Assembly: GCF_006345815.1 (NCBI RefSeq) | Contig: NZ_VCIG01000005.1 | Span: 248,001 to 312,000 of the forward strand | DNA from: Ochrobactrum sp. CGA5 | Lineage (GTDB): Bacteria > Pseudomonadota > Alphaproteobacteria > Rhizobiales > Rhizobiaceae | DNA length: 64,000 nt | Direction: 5' to 3' | Shown here: piece by piece, positions 17,314 to 26,004 of the stretch | Position numbering within the stretch: position 1 is the stretch's first letter | Layout of the letters: each line of letters begins with the position of its first letter | Position numbers and translations under genes: made by a program | The notes under the pieces: generated by a model | What the model was told of the DNA's origin: nothing | What the model saw: the letters and a program-made list of their open reading frames with translations, nothing else | Database searches by the model: none

Positions 17314-17748
17314 TCAAACCGCTTCTGCAGTCCGCCCGTGAGGCAGCGGAAATAACTTGTCATATGCGATGTTGAACACGAAAGCATAAACCAAGTAGAA
17401 GACGACAATCGCTATATCCATCAGAAATGCGGTGATAAGCGAAATTCCGAGATACCAGGCAATGAACGGGATCAGAAGCACAATCAATCCGGCTTCAAAG
17501 AGGATCGCGTGAAGAACCCGGACAGCCATACCCTTGCTGACGCTTCCGGTGAAGCGCAGCATCGCCTTGTCAAAGCCAAGGTTGAACAGAAAGTTCCATA
17601 TTGTTGCGGTAGTTGCCGAAACAACGCCGATTACGCCCATCTCTGCGGCCGGCTTGTCCAGAATGAAGGCGGAACCGGGTATGAAGATCGCCAGTCCGAT
17701 GAGTTCAAACATCGTCGCGTGGCGGACACGGTCCATAAAACTGCGCAT
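17314..17748 (-). CDS. PACE-family (AceI-like) efflux transporter
   Basis: 144-residue membrane protein with four hydrophobic segments arranged as two repeated bacterial transmembrane-pair domains, as in the proteobacterial antimicrobial compound efflux family. Family features are visible in RVRHATMFELIGLAIFIP at the start of the first pair and RVLHAILFEAGLIVLLIP at the start of the second, with the conserved membrane Glu (FE) in each. Known relatives export chlorhexidine and related biocides and short-chain diamines. It is divergent from a LysR gene, the usual arrangement for AceI and its activator AceR. Confidence 0.9.
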   Translation of the reverse strand: MRSFMDRVRHATMFELIGLAIFIPGSAFILDKPAAEMGVIGVVSATTATIWNFLFNLGFDKAMLRFTGSVSKGMAVRVLHAILFEAGLIVLLIPFIAWYLGISLITAFLMDIAIVVFYLVYAFVFNIAYDKLFPLPHGRTAEAV

Positions 17749-17785
17749 TTCCTTTAGTCCCTGTTGTTAATGCGCGTGCTTCTAT

Positions 17786-17802
17786 CTTATTCTGGCAATA
17801 AG
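17786..17802. promoter_or_regulatory. LysR-type operator between PACE and LysR genes
   Basis: CTTATT and AATAAG form a perfect dyad around CTGGC. A second, shorter dyad (AGATATTATCT, 17810-17820) lies closer to the LysR start. Both lie in the 85-base divergent region, consistent with LysR activation and autoregulation sites. Confidence 0.5.
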
Positions 17803-17833
17803 AAAAGTTAGATATTATCTGGATTTTAGATAG

Positions 17834-18712
17834 ATGAGCATCGAACTGGAGCAACTCGAAGCCTTTGTGGCCTCTGCGGATCACGGTTCGTTTTCCGCTG
17901 CCGCGCGATACTTGCGTAAGGCGCAGTCTGCCGTAAGTGTGCTGGTTTCCGCATTGGAAGACGATCTCGATGTCAAACTGTTCAGCCGCGCATCCCGCAA
18001 TCCCGTATTGACGGAGGCCGGTGGGAGGCTGTTGCCGGAAGCACGGTTATTGCTTGCTCGGCGGGAGCATCTGATTTCCGTCGCCAGGAATTTCGGCGAT
18101 CATGTTGAAAGCCGTCTTGTGGTCGCAATCGACGAGCTTTATCCCGAACCGGCCATCGCAACATTGTTTGCAGCCTTTGCGCAGGAATTTCCGCATGTCG
18201 AGCTTGAGCTTACCTTTCCGCCCTCAACCGCGATAAGTGGGCTTGTGCTGGAAGGAAAGGCAGACCTCGGCGTCATGTGGCGTGCCGAGCAGATGCCGGA
18301 CGAACTTGGCTTCCATACTATTGGCTGGGTGCCTCTGGTTCTCGTCTGCGGGCGGAAGCATCCATTGGCTCATGCTGCTGTCAGTTGGGAAGATTTGAGG
18401 TCATTTCGACAGATCATGGCCCGAAAGCACAGCGACACGGCTGAAAGCCGTCGTCTTCGGGTGGGTGCCGAGGTCTGGTGGGTGGAAAGCCATTGGGTCA
18501 TCCTGCAAATCCTCACACAAGGGATCGGCTGGGCTTTCATTCCTCAACATATCTTGCAGGATTCGCCGCTGACGCCGGAACTCGTCATTCCGAAATTGCA
18601 GTTCGACGAAGGTGCGCATCCGGTCGCGCTGGAGCTGATCTGGAACAAGCGGCGGCGACAGGGCCCCGCCGCCCAATGGCTGCAGGAGCGCTTTGCCAAA
18701 AGTCGTTTTTGA
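17834..18712 (+). CDS. LysR-family regulator (AceR-like)
   Basis: 292-residue LysR protein. The helix-turn-helix is in MSIELEQLEAFVASADHGSFSAAARYLRKAQSAVS (about 1-35), followed by the effector domain. It is divergently transcribed from the PACE efflux gene, so by analogy with AceR it probably activates that gene in response to the exported compound. It converges with the ABC cluster on its right. Confidence 0.9.
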   Translation: MSIELEQLEAFVASADHGSFSAAARYLRKAQSAVSVLVSALEDDLDVKLFSRASRNPVLTEAGGRLLPEARLLLARREHLISVARNFGDHVESRLVVAIDELYPEPAIATLFAAFAQEFPHVELELTFPPSTAISGLVLEGKADLGVMWRAEQMPDELGFHTIGWVPLVLVCGRKHPLAHAAVSWEDLRSFRQIMARKHSDTAESRRLRVGAEVWWVESHWVILQILTQGIGWAFIPQHILQDSPLTPELVIPKLQFDEGAHPVALELIWNKRRRQGPAAQWLQERFAKSRF

Positions 18713-18736
18713 ACTTACGGCATTAAGGTGTGCAAA

Positions 18737-18757
18737 GGGCAGGAAATGACCCTGCCC
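18737..18757 (-). terminator. Hairpin between LysR and ABC cluster
   Basis: GGGCAGG (18737-18743) pairs with CCTGCCC (18751-18757) around a 7-base loop, between two convergent stop codons. Read on the minus strand, a short T run follows the stem. Confidence 0.5.
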
Positions 18758-18765
18758 GGAGCGAT

Positions 18766-19806
18766 TTATACCTTTGCGGCTTCCACGAAACGCGGATCAA
18801 AGGTTTGCGCAAATGAGATATCTGCATTTGCCAGTTCTGGATCGAGGGCCTTGAGCATTTCAAACAGGCTCTTGAAGCCGTCTTCCGCAATCAGGCCCTT
18901 TTCGGAATACATAGCCCGGGACTTCTCGAAGCCGGTCTTGTAGAGCTCGCGATCGCCCAGCAGATACTCTTCCGGTACGGCATCCGCCACATCGTCGGCA
19001 GAAGCCTTGTGAATCCAATTTAGCGACTTGATGAAAGCATTGACGACCCGCTGCGTGGTAATCGGATTTGCATCAATGAAGCTCTGCTGCACATAAACGG
19101 TAGCAGCGGGATTCGTGCCTCCGAAAAGCTGGCGCGTGCCTTCTTCCGTGCGCGTATCCAGAAGCAGCGTGATGTCGCCATCCACTTCCAGCCGCGTGAT
19201 GACCGGATCGAGATGGACGAGGGCGGCAATTTCACCCTTCTTGACGGCCGCAACCGCGCTCGCGCCACCGCCAACACCGATGATCGAAGCGGCATCTTCG
19301 GCAAGACCGTTCTTGATGAGCGCATATTGCAGCAAGAGCGACGTTGACGAACCGGGCGCCGTAACGCCGACATTCCGGCCCTTGAGATCGGCAATCGTCT
19401 TGATCTCACCGGCGAGATCCTTGCGCACGCCGATGCAGATGCCCGGAAAGCGGCCAAGCTCACAGACAGCCTTAATGTCCTGTCCTTTGTTCTGCATGCG
19501 AATGGTGTGTTCGTATGCGCCGGTAACCACATCGACAGAGCCGCCGATCAAGGCCTGCAAAGATTTTGCACCGCCGCCGAAATCATTAATGGTCGCCTTG
19601 ATACCTTCTTCCTCGAAGAAGCCCTTGCGCTCGGCAATGGTGAGCGGAAGATAGTAAAAAAGCGGCTTTCCGCCGACACCGAACATAAGCTCCGGCTTTT
19701 CCGGCGTCGCGGACGCATCCTGCGCATAAGCAGGCAGACGCGAGGCAATACCTGCAAGCCCGAAGGCGGCGGCGCCCAGTAATATATCTCTACGCGTTGT
19801 CCTCAT
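18766..19806 (-). CDS. ABC transporter substrate-binding protein, NitT/TauT (SsuA/NMT1-like)
   Basis: 346-residue periplasmic protein with a signal beginning MRTTRRDILLGAAAFGLAG and a cleavage region near AYAQDA. The fold is of the nitrate/sulfonate/taurine or thiamine-precursor class (LFYYLPLTIAERKGFFEEEG; FGGGAKSLQALIGGSVDVVTGAYEH). It is the last gene of a permease-ATPase-binding protein set on the minus strand. The family covers alkanesulfonates, taurine, pyrimidines and others; the ligand is not evident. Confidence 0.9.
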   Translation of the reverse strand: MRTTRRDILLGAAAFGLAGIASRLPAYAQDASATPEKPELMFGVGGKPLFYYLPLTIAERKGFFEEEGIKATINDFGGGAKSLQALIGGSVDVVTGAYEHTIRMQNKGQDIKAVCELGRFPGICIGVRKDLAGEIKTIADLKGRNVGVTAPGSSTSLLLQYALIKNGLAEDAASIIGVGGGASAVAAVKKGEIAALVHLDPVITRLEVDGDITLLLDTRTEEGTRQLFGGTNPAATVYVQQSFIDANPITTQRVVNAFIKSLNWIHKASADDVADAVPEEYLLGDRELYKTGFEKSRAMYSEKGLIAEDGFKSLFEMLKALDPELANADISFAQTFDPRFVEAAKV

Positions 19807-19826
19807 CGTTTCCTCCTTGAATCCTC

Positions 19827-20615
19827 TTAACCATTGTGTCCGGCAGCTTTCGGACGCCAGACGAGTAGGCGCGCTTCAACGATGGACACGCCCCAATCGA
19901 TGACCAGCACGAATGCCGTCAACACCAGCATGCCCGCAAAGACGCCGGTGACGTCGAACACGCCTTCCGCCTGATGAATCAGGTAGCCGAGACCAGCCGA
20001 CGAGCCGAGATATTCACCGACCACCGCACCGACGACGGCAAAGCCGACAGCCGTATGCAGGCTTGAAAACATCCACGACAGCGCCGATGGCAGATATACG
20101 TTGCGCAGAAGCTGGCGTTCGTTCATGCCGAGCATACGCGCATTCGCAAGCACGGTCTGGTTAACTTCCTTCACGCCCTGATAGACATTGAAGAAGACGA
20201 TGAAAAAGACCAGTGATACGCCCAGCGCCACTTTCGACCAGATGCCGAGACCGAGCCACAGCGCGAAGATCGGCGCCAGAACGACGCGCGGCAGGGAATT
20301 GGCCGCTTTCACATAGGGGTCGAAGATTGCCGCGAGAAGGGGTTTGCGAGCAAACCAGAACCCGATCAGCACGCCGCCGATTGCACCGATGGCAAATGCC
20401 AGCATGGCTTCAAGCAGAGTGATGCCGAGATGATACCAGATGGTGCCTTCGGCAAACCATTTATAAATGCGCAGAGCCACATCACCCGGCGTGGCGAAGA
20501 AGAATTTTGCCTTGGCAGGATTGCCCAGAAGATGCGTGGCGGTGAAAAGGTGCCAAACCAGAACGACAGCAACAGCCACACTGAGTTGCGCCAGAAACAG
20601 TATAGGCTTTTTCAT
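19827..20615 (-). CDS. ABC transporter permease, SsuC/TauC-like
   Basis: 262-residue inner-membrane permease with about six hydrophobic segments. The EAA loop is visible as ANARMLGMNERQLLRNVYLPSAL. The start at 20615 (MKKPILFLAQ) overlaps the ATPase stop by 4 bases (ATGA); a longer frame would run deep into the ATPase gene. Functions with the neighbouring ATPase and binding protein. Confidence 0.9.
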   Translation of the reverse strand: MKKPILFLAQLSVAVAVVLVWHLFTATHLLGNPAKAKFFFATPGDVALRIYKWFAEGTIWYHLGITLLEAMLAFAIGAIGGVLIGFWFARKPLLAAIFDPYVKAANSLPRVVLAPIFALWLGLGIWSKVALGVSLVFFIVFFNVYQGVKEVNQTVLANARMLGMNERQLLRNVYLPSALSWMFSSLHTAVGFAVVGAVVGEYLGSSAGLGYLIHQAEGVFDVTGVFAGMLVLTAFVLVIDWGVSIVEARLLVWRPKAAGHNG

Positions 20616-21457
20616 TTCTTTTCCCCACTCGTCTGCTGATAGCCTTTGAGCACCTCTTCCTTGAGCGCACTCCATATTTCGCGATGGATTTCGTGAAACT
20701 TGTCCTCGAGACGAATTTCGGAAATCTCGCGCGGACGGGCGAGGGGAATCTTGTATTCAGCCATGATGCGGGCACGCGGTCCGGCAGACATGATGACGAC
20801 ACGATCCGCCAGTGCGATTGCCTCTTCCAGATCGTGGGTTACGAACATGACGGCCTTCTTATCCTGTGACCAGAGATCAAGCAGGAGATCGCCCATGATG
20901 ACGCGCGTCTGCGCATCAAGCGGACCAAAAGGTTCATCCATCAGCAGATATTTCGGATTGCGGATCAGCACCTGCGCGAGGCCGACGCGCTTGCGCTGTC
21001 CACCCGAAAGCATATGCGGATAGCGGTCGCCGAAGCTCGCAAGACCAACGCGACCGAGCCATTCACGTGCCTGTTCACGCGCCGCGGTCTTTGACGTGCC
21101 TGCAATCTCCAGACCGATGGAGACATTGTCCAGCACGGTCTTCCACGGCATCAGGGCATCCTGCTGGAAGAGATAGCCTGCCTTGCGATTAAGACCTTGC
21201 AGCCGCTGGCCGCTGATTTCGACAGTGCCGCTGGCGGGCACGAGAAGTCCCGCAACGGCATTGAGCAATGTGGACTTTCCGCAGCCCGTGGGACCGACAA
21301 TCGCCACGAATTCGTTTTCAGCAACGTCAAGATTGCTTTCGGCGACAGCATCGAAGCGACCGCCATCGGCCAGCTTGAATGAAATCTGTACATCTTTGAG
21401 CGCAATTGCTGTCTTGCGTGTTTCTTCCGGTTGAATACGGCTTGGTTCGGCGCTCAT
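20612..21457 (-). CDS. ABC transporter ATP-binding protein, SsuB/TauB-like
   Basis: 281-residue importer ATPase. Walker A is GPTGCGKST, the signature is LSGGQRKR, and Walker B is YLLMDEPFGPLD; the H-loop is MFVTHDLEEA. First gene of the second NitT/TauT-type set. A 245-base gap separates it from the other set, so it may have its own promoter. Confidence 0.92.
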   Translation of the reverse strand: MSAEPSRIQPEETRKTAIALKDVQISFKLADGGRFDAVAESNLDVAENEFVAIVGPTGCGKSTLLNAVAGLLVPASGTVEISGQRLQGLNRKAGYLFQQDALMPWKTVLDNVSIGLEIAGTSKTAAREQAREWLGRVGLASFGDRYPHMLSGGQRKRVGLAQVLIRNPKYLLMDEPFGPLDAQTRVIMGDLLLDLWSQDKKAVMFVTHDLEEAIALADRVVIMSAGPRARIMAEYKIPLARPREISEIRLEDKFHEIHREIWSALKEEVLKGYQQTSGEKK

Positions 21458-21702
21458 CGCTCGTCACATCCGGTGAACTGTCGATGTGCTTTGCCATAAC
21501 GGCTCATATTTCCGCTCCTTTTCGGGTCGCGCCTCATGAATGGAGAACAGACAGAATGCGTGACCTTATCCGTCTAAAGTGAGACGCAAAAACTTGCGAT
21601 AGAATCCTTTCGTATAACGTCCCGGCAAGAACATGCAACGAAAAGCGAACCGCGCATTTCAAACTATCGACAAAAATAAGTCTATACGAAATATTATTGC
21701 GA

Positions 21703-22524
21703 TCAGCCGCGCCAGGTCAGGAAACGTTTCTCGATCTGCCCGATGATGAAATTGACGATCAGCCCCATCACCGACAGGATTGTCACCCCGGCGAACAGCT
21801 TTTCAAGATCGTAGAGGGATCCGGCTTCAAGGATATAGGAGCCGACCCCGAACTGGGCACCGAGCATTTCCGCCGCGACCAGCAGAATGATGGCGATGGA
21901 GATCGACACCCGCAGCCCGGACAGGATCGCCGGAAAGGCGCCGGGCAGGACGATCTTGCGCACGATAGACCACCATCCGAGACCGAAACTCTGGCCCATG
22001 CGCACGAGCGAACGATCCACATTATCGACTGCGCCATACGTGGCGACGACGGTGGGCGTAAAGGTGCCGAAGGCAATGAGCATGTATTTCGACATTTCGT
22101 CGATGCCGAACCAGATGACGAAAAGCGGCAGCAATGCGATCTTGGGAATTGGGAAGAGGGCGGCGACGAGCGGCACAAGACCGGCGCGCACGTAGCTGAA
22201 CAAGCCGATCATCACCCCGAGACTGACACCGACTGCGATGCCAAGGCTCGCACCAACGATAAGCCGCCGCAACGATGGAAGCAGATGCTGCCACAGAAGA
22301 CCTGTCTGCCAGAGTTGGACGAAGGTTTCCAGCACGGCGGACGGGCGTGGCAATGTCAGATTGGATATGAAGCCGCTACGGGTTCCGATTTCTGCCAACG
22401 CCAGCAGCGCTACGAAAAGGATCAGGGCCATATGACGCACTGGCTGGGGCGCAAAGCCACCACCGCGGAAAGGAACCGGGCGTATATCCTGAGTGGACTG
22501 CTTCGTTTCTGCGATCTCAATCAT
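21703..22524 (-). CDS. ABC transporter permease, SsuC/TauC-like (second set)
   Basis: 273-residue permease with about six hydrophobic segments and the EAA loop MGQSFGLGWWSIVRKIVLPGAFPAI (central part). It overlaps the upstream ATPase by 8 bases. Paralogous to the permease at 19827-20615. A long plus-strand frame over the same bases is an antisense shadow. Confidence 0.9.
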   Translation of the reverse strand: MIEIAETKQSTQDIRPVPFRGGGFAPQPVRHMALILFVALLALAEIGTRSGFISNLTLPRPSAVLETFVQLWQTGLLWQHLLPSLRRLIVGASLGIAVGVSLGVMIGLFSYVRAGLVPLVAALFPIPKIALLPLFVIWFGIDEMSKYMLIAFGTFTPTVVATYGAVDNVDRSLVRMGQSFGLGWWSIVRKIVLPGAFPAILSGLRVSISIAIILLVAAEMLGAQFGVGSYILEAGSLYDLEKLFAGVTILSVMGLIVNFIIGQIEKRFLTWRG

Positions 22525-23284
22525 TGATCAACTCCTGATCCGCCGCCTGCGCTTCCGCCCGCATCAGCTCCCAGAGCTGCTTCTGTTTTTCTTCCAGAAC
22601 GGGGTCGCCAAGGTGACGTTCGGACAGAGGAGTATCGATATCGACAATTTCCCTGATCCGCCCCGGCCTTCGTGACAGCACCACAACCCGATGGCCCAGC
22701 CGCACAGCCTCATTTAGATTGTGCGTGACATAAACAGAGGTAAATGACTGGCGCGTCCAGAGCGCAATCAGATCGTCCATCAGCAATTCCCGTGTCTGGC
22801 TGTCTAGCGCTGACAAGGGTTCATCCATCAGCATGACGGCAGGACGCACTGACAAGGCACGCGCAATGGCCACGCGCTGGCGCATGCCGCCCGAAAGCTG
22901 CTTCGGTAATGCCTGCCTGAAATCCGAGAGCCGGGTACGCTCCAGAACATTGGTAACGATCCTGTCCATTTCGCCCCGGGCAAGACCGTGATCTTCCAGC
23001 ACCAGCCTGATATTTCCTTCCACGGTGCGCCATGGCAGCAGCGCGAAGTGCTGGAAAACATAGGTGAGGGGATTGAGCGAATCCTTTGGCGGCGAGCCAA
23101 CTTGCAGCACTTCGCCCGAGGACGGCTTTTCGAGACCGCCAAGAAAACGCAAAAGCGTGGACTTTCCGCAACCTGAAGGACCAATCAGGCAGAGAATCTG
23201 TCCTTGCGGGATGGTGAGCGATATATCTTTGAGAACTTCGACCGGACCATAAGAATGGCTGATATTTTTCAGTTGCAGATCCAT
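22517..23284 (-). CDS. ABC transporter ATP-binding protein, SsuB/TauB-like (second set)
   Basis: 255-residue ATPase with Walker A GPSGCGKST, signature LSGGMRQR and Walker B VMLMDEPLSALD. It follows the binding-protein gene by 121 bases and overlaps the permease start, forming a binding protein-ATPase-permease order. The other set has the order ATPase-permease-binding protein, so the two are not a simple tandem duplication. Confidence 0.92.
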   Translation of the reverse strand: MDLQLKNISHSYGPVEVLKDISLTIPQGQILCLIGPSGCGKSTLLRFLGGLEKPSSGEVLQVGSPPKDSLNPLTYVFQHFALLPWRTVEGNIRLVLEDHGLARGEMDRIVTNVLERTRLSDFRQALPKQLSGGMRQRVAIARALSVRPAVMLMDEPLSALDSQTRELLMDDLIALWTRQSFTSVYVTHNLNEAVRLGHRVVVLSRRPGRIREIVDIDTPLSERHLGDPVLEEKQKQLWELMRAEAQAADQELIND

Positions 23285-23405
23285 TTCAACTCCAGTCGGG
23301 AAACCCAGTCCTCGGACAAGAACATCCCGGTTTGAAATGCCCGTCTTCGGCTATCGTGCCCGGCGAAGTGCGCCGGACACAGCATATGCTAGTGAATATT
23401 CAGAT

Positions 23406-24428
23406 TCAGATCGTCTTGACGTAGGATGTGTCAAACAGCTTTTCTTGTGTGACGGCTTCCTTGACCATCCCTTCGGAACGGAACCAGTCAAGCTGCTCCA
23501 CGCAACTGTTCAGCGATAGGGCCAATCCCTTGTTTATGCGCATCGCACCATCGATCAGGTTCTGCTTTGCGATCGGGAAGGGGCTATCGCTTTCGACATA
23601 CTTGTGGACGATTTTTGCAATGTCGTCCCGTGCTGCATCGTCTGCCGTGTTATCAACAAAGGCTGCATTATAGTCGTCAATGGCCTTGGAATACGCTTTT
23701 ACGAAAGCCTCCGTCATGGCGCGCTCATCGCTTGCATTCCTGGTAGAGGTGAACGCGGTCGTTACCTGATAGTCGGGTGCATAGTCGGAGACGAGACCGA
23801 TCTGTTTCGCGGCCCCCTCGCGAATGAGCTTCTTGGCGATATTGGGCTGGATCGCCCAGGAATCGATCTGTCCGGTTGACAGAGCGCCGACAACGGCGCC
23901 GAGCTTCTGCAACGGACGAAGCTGGATTTCAGAAAGCGGGATATTGTTGGCCTTGGCTATCTTGTGGGCCATGAAATGGAATGACGATCCCGCCGTGGTA
24001 ATGCCGAAACTGTGTCCCGCCAGCTTGGATGGCTCCGTCAATCCTCCTTCATAGGCCTTATTGGAAGCCAGGATGACGTTGCCGGTGATGCCTTTCTCTT
24101 CTGCTAGCGCGCCGCCGATAACCTTGATCGCGCCCTTGTCGGCCAGACTGATCAGACCGCCGCTCATCGCTGTAACGCCGAAATCGGCATCGCCGGATGC
24201 TATCGCAACAGCCATGGGCTGCGCGGCCTCAAAGAATTTCAGCTCGATATCGAGACCGGCGTCTTTGAAATAGCCACGCTCATGCGCGATATAGCTCGGC
24301 GCGTGGCTTGCCAGGTGGAGCACGGCCAGATTTCGTGTTGCAGCGCGGGCGGGAGAGCCAAAAGCAGCGCTGATGCCCAAAGCACCAATTCCCATCAATG
24401 TCTGACGGCGATTCAGGGTGAAATCCAT
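23406..24428 (-). CDS. ABC transporter substrate-binding protein, NitT/TauT family (second set)
   Basis: 340-residue periplasmic protein. The start at 24428 (MDFTLNRRQTLMGIG) has GGAGGAG upstream; the longer frame to 24500 would push the signal inward. The signal carries an RR pair (NRRQTLMG), suggesting Tat export, with cleavage near ARAATR. The ligand fold shows HLASHAPSYIAHERGYFKDAG and the SGDADFGVTAMSGG block. Probably the first gene of a three-gene operon. Ligand unknown. Confidence 0.88.
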   Translation of the reverse strand: MDFTLNRRQTLMGIGALGISAAFGSPARAATRNLAVLHLASHAPSYIAHERGYFKDAGLDIELKFFEAAQPMAVAIASGDADFGVTAMSGGLISLADKGAIKVIGGALAEEKGITGNVILASNKAYEGGLTEPSKLAGHSFGITTAGSSFHFMAHKIAKANNIPLSEIQLRPLQKLGAVVGALSTGQIDSWAIQPNIAKKLIREGAAKQIGLVSDYAPDYQVTTAFTSTRNASDERAMTEAFVKAYSKAIDDYNAAFVDNTADDAARDDIAKIVHKYVESDSPFPIAKQNLIDGAMRINKGLALSLNSCVEQLDWFRSEGMVKEAVTQEKLFDTSYVKTI

Positions 24429-24833
24429 TCTGGCTCCTCCGGTACAGTTGTCAGCCCAGCGCATTAGATTTCCCGCAAAGCCTAGCAAACAAAATTTCAT
24501 TACGTCTCTGCCACAGAAAAATATGGAAGATTACTTTCGCATAAAGCGACGTGGCGGGATTTTCAATACGATAACGGCTGATCCTTGCCTCCAACGCTGT
24601 TGGACTGACACGGGTGTAGCGTTACGACGTTCAGACAACTCTTATTGAAGCCTACATAAATCACATAATATGTATTATGGAACCAAATACTATGAACTCG
24701 CCACCTCGCGATGGTTTGGCGCAAAACGCAGTGCACCAAGAAGATCGGCTGCTCGCAACCAGTATACTTTGGCAATGTGCTCTAGCCGCGGTTCAGAACA
24801 CGAAGTGCGGACCGACACGGTTGTCATGAATGA
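24429..24833. other. Intergenic region with an AT-rich dyad
   Basis: About 400 bases without a convincing gene between the ABC operon and the AraC gene. A perfect dyad CATAAT...ATTATG with a 4-base centre lies at 24664-24679. It may be an operator for the minus-strand ABC operon. A 70-codon minus-strand frame here looks random. Confidence 0.4.
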
Positions 24834-25793
24834 TCATTGCGCCCGGCGCACGGTCTCCGATGGAAGATAGCCGAAACGCTGGCGGTAATCGGCTGAGAAT
24901 AGGCCCATATGGTTGAAAGCCCAGGTCATGGCGATGCGGGTAATATCGCCCGGCCCCGCATATCCGCGCGCCAGTTCCGCATGCACTTTGTCCAGTCGCA
25001 TATTCTTGAACACGCCAAGTGGCGTGTTGCCCCGGACGCTGCGGAATGTACGATGCAAGGTGCGGGCGCTGGTGCCCGTCGCGTCGACAAGCTCCTGCAA
25101 GGTCAATTGCTTATCGAGGTTGTCGAGCATGAACTTTTCAGCTCGCTGAACATAGCTGGGTACCGCGCTTATCGCTGACCGTGTGCGAGGTTGGGTATCA
25201 AGCGCCGCCGCCAGCGACGCTACCAAGCTATCTTCCAGCCGCTCCGACAAACCGCCGTGAAAGAAGGCTTCCTTGTCTTTCTCGATCTCGTTCATGACGA
25301 ACTGCGCCAGCTGATAGAAGGCATGGCCAACCGGAGTATCGAACGAGACGACCCGCTTTTTATGAGTGAACTGCTCGATGAACTCCTTCCCCCCCAGAAT
25401 ATCGATCTGAGTATCATTCAGGCTGAAGATCAGCATGCGCGTGGACGGATGGAACTCAAGGTCAATCGCCGAATGCGCGTCAACAAGCTGCGCATTCATG
25501 CCGGATTGATACAGCAGCCCGTCACCACGCCGGTCGCGCGAGACGAAGATTCCCTGCAACGGAACCTGCAACAAAGTCATGTCATTATGCGCTTCGACTT
25601 CGATGCGGGCATGTCCGCCGATGCGGATCGCCGTCAGACCGAACGGACGCATACGCCCGTGCGAAACTTCCGTTCGGTAAGTCCGGCTCGACTTCTGCGA
25701 GATGCGGCAGGGCCTGAGGAGACCCGACATGGTGTCCTGAAACGAATCGATGGACGGCGAAAGCCTGTGCATATAGCTCGTGGTCGGCATCAT
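24834..25793 (-). CDS. AraC-family regulator (AraC_binding_2 type)
   Basis: About 319 residues. The C-terminal 100 residues hold two helix-turn-helix units (TLQELVDATGTSARTLHRTF; ITRIAMTWAFNHMGLFSADY). The N-terminal part resembles the sensor domain of regulators such as FeaR and those of anthranilate or other aromatic pathways. GGGG lies 6 bases before the ATG at 25793, which I prefer; an ATG at 25805 would add four residues. It is divergent from the FAD monooxygenase gene, so it probably controls the aromatic genes to its right. Confidence 0.85.
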   Translation of the reverse strand: MMPTTSYMHRLSPSIDSFQDTMSGLLRPCRISQKSSRTYRTEVSHGRMRPFGLTAIRIGGHARIEVEAHNDMTLLQVPLQGIFVSRDRRGDGLLYQSGMNAQLVDAHSAIDLEFHPSTRMLIFSLNDTQIDILGGKEFIEQFTHKKRVVSFDTPVGHAFYQLAQFVMNEIEKDKEAFFHGGLSERLEDSLVASLAAALDTQPRTRSAISAVPSYVQRAEKFMLDNLDKQLTLQELVDATGTSARTLHRTFRSVRGNTPLGVFKNMRLDKVHAELARGYAGPGDITRIAMTWAFNHMGLFSADYRQRFGYLPSETVRRAQ

Positions 25794-25826
25794 GATATTC
25801 CCCATATCTCATTTAGAGAGTATTTT

Positions 25827-25842
25827 ATTTTAAGATTAAAAT
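25827..25842. promoter_or_regulatory. 16-bp palindrome ATTTTAAGATTAAAAT
   Basis: Near-perfect palindrome in the divergent region between the AraC and FAD-monooxygenase genes. It differs by one central base from the perfect palindrome at 41299-41314 before the aminobenzoyl-CoA monooxygenase/reductase gene. Sharing across 15 kb suggests a common regulator, possibly one of the two MarR proteins. Confidence 0.6.
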
Positions 25843-26004
25843 ATCACGTCGTGACGAGAGCGCAAGCGTCACGAAAATTTTGCACGAAAACGAATTTCTG
25901 GCGGTTTCCTGTTAGGAATGGCGATTTGGTGATAGACAGCACCCTTCCCGCTTTTATCGTGGATACTAGGCGCCAAAGAGCAGCCGTGAAAAAGGGAACC
26001 GCGA

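Noticed and set aside
21697-22527. 276-codon plus-strand frame
   Set aside because: Exact mirror of the minus-strand permease; composition rich in Asp, His and Gln as expected for an antisense of a membrane protein.
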